From positions 9,424,001 through 9,488,000 of the forward strand of contig JAYKYS010000005.1 of NCBI GenBank assembly GCA_036924285.1: 64,000 nucleotides of DNA, given 5' to 3'. The stretch comes from Asterella californica (lineage: Eukaryota; Streptophyta; Marchantiopsida; Marchantiales; Aytoniaceae). Below, piece after piece: positions 62,880 to 64,000 of this stretch. Made by a program: the position numbers and the translations under genes. Position 1 is the stretch's first letter. The number at the start of each line of letters is the position of its first letter. The notes beneath the pieces were generated by a model that worked only from the letters and a program-made list of their open reading frames with translations, ran no database searches and had not been told where the DNA came from.

Positions 62880-64000
62880 TTAAATTTTCTGTACACATGC
62901 TTTTACAAAGAAGTTTACCAGTAAAGTCTTTACTAGCCTTTCTTACTCTAACTTCACTATACAACTCCGTTTTTAATGAATAAAGAATCAAAATTATAGT
63001 ACTTGTGAACACCTACACGCTCACGCTATCAGATTCTGAGTTTGAGCCACGAGCTAAAATCGACAGATTTCCCTCTTTCATACATTTCTCAGTCTAAACC
63101 CCGTACTAACTACTACTTAAAACACTTTCTGTCGAAACTGGAAGCACAAAGTCGCTCTCCTCGCCGAGCTCTGCATTCTGATGCTCTTCGACCTCTTTCA
63201 AGGTGATATTTCAGTCTAAGCTAGGGGGCAGCTTATCAAGCATGGCCTCAGCTTAGCTCCTGCCCAGCTTGATAAGCTAGGGCGCAGCTTCCCGAACAAA
63301 TGCAGGTTGAGTGTCTTCTGAAGTTCCATTTCCGCACCTTGAACGTCATGCACTACGACATCGGGCTAGCCCAGACGAAGCCATCACTGCCCACTCACGA
63401 AGTTACAAACCAGATTGAAACAAGCACGGGCTAGCCCAGACAAAGCCACCACTCACTGCTCACAAGCGACGACAAATCCACGACAAGAACAATTCTTCAA
63501 AAGCAACGAAATATCAGAAATTGTCACAACTCACACCTCCAGATTAGTTAGTTGCTAGAACTAGATCCACCAAAGAATTCCACTACAAAGACCAGGCCCA
63601 CCAAGAACTGAATATCACATAGTGCAATGGAAGACATTGCACTAAGTATGATGCGGAACGCTACAGGAACGCACAGGAAGTGCACTCAACGAACCCTAGA
63701 GCGTTTGAGGTACCTGGCCGAGAACTGACTGACTCCGGCTACGCTTCCAAGTTTGCTACAGGGACAATGTGGAGCGAATGCCACATCAGATAATAGCGCG
63801 AGTTGTGATTTAAAGCCCATATTTTGTCATTTCTTCAGACTTCCAAGTACCAAAGCACAACTCCACGCTCGTTGAGACCAAGCTACTGCAGTTTAGTCAG
63901 ATCCTTTTCGGAAGAATCTCCAAGACATTTATCATATTCGCGATATTATTCATATTTATCATATTCGCTATTCCATGAACTCTTGTTTCTAGCCTCCAGT
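62880..64000. other. Unassigned terminal stretch
   Basis: Apart from minisatellite units at 63358-63470 and AGCTTATCAAG/CTTGATAAGCT inverted words near 63230-63290, nothing is recognised. ATATCACATAGTGCAATGGAAGACATTGCACTAAG near 63614 contains a small TTGCACTA-type stem. No coding sequence is supported up to the window edge. Confidence 0.4.
63358..63470. repeat. Outlying units of the ~70-bp minisatellite
   Basis: Contains CGGGCTAGCCCAGACGAAGCC twice with changes, CACGAAGTTACAA, and CCAGATTGAAACAAGCACGG. These match the fourth and fifth units of the array at 60960-61365. Confidence 0.8.

Overview
The window is nuclear DNA from a land plant, most likely a non-seed plant. It holds three multi-exon, single-copy-type genes, all on the minus strand. 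They have short GT-AG introns with plant-like proteins and sit in a matrix of decayed transposable elements. The gag proteins of the retroelements resemble a family I remember as abundant in the liverwort Marchantia polymorpha; that is memory, not a search, so the species is only a suggestion.

Layout. (1) 1-2.0 kb: AT-rich DNA with a 93-bp tandem repeat. (2) 2.0-10.3 kb, minus: a ten-exon ACC synthase-like PLP aminotransferase. Its 3.7-kb third intron is full of diverged repeat units, and its seventh exon appears to carry a one-base frameshift. (3) 10.3-16.1 kb: promoter/5'UTR side of that gene, then AT-rich intergenic DNA with a dispersed repeat family and hairpins. (4) 16.1-23.1 kb, minus: a complete 14-exon VPS3/TGFBRAP1-type vacuolar tethering subunit. 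(5) 24.2-31.9 kb: LTR fragments in both orientations, two gag relics, a 157-bp tandem repeat, a (CT)n tract amid palindromic GAAGTGAT motifs, and intergenic DNA. (6) 32.2-35.8 kb, minus: a complete nine-exon 26S proteasome ATPase RPT6. (7) 36.3-45.9 kb: AT-rich repeats, then a decayed Helentron-type Helitron on the minus strand (Rep with an HDH motif, Pif1-like helicase, C-terminal endonuclease). A 3.23-kb insertion flanked by perfect 9-bp direct repeats splits its helicase. (8) 46.0-56.0 kb: pieces of at least three Ty3/gypsy elements: a minus-strand integrase, a plus-strand LTR plus an intact-looking gag ORF, and a minus-strand gag-protease-RT-RNaseH-integrase remnant joined head-on to it. 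(9) 56-64 kb: intergenic DNA, another inverted LTR, a broken transposase-like ORF with a SAP-like tail, an imperfect roughly 70-bp minisatellite, and a tRNA-derived SINE-like sequence.

The three genes have unrelated housekeeping or metabolic roles (endolysosomal tethering, proteasome base, PLP metabolism); nothing suggests they work as a cluster. The most unusual items are the Helentron with its datable nested insertion, the structured repeat found in introns of two different genes, and the single-exon frameshift in the aminotransferase. Exon boundaries were worked out by hand from splice consensus, reading phase and family similarity. For the VPS3 and RPT6 genes every junction is in phase.
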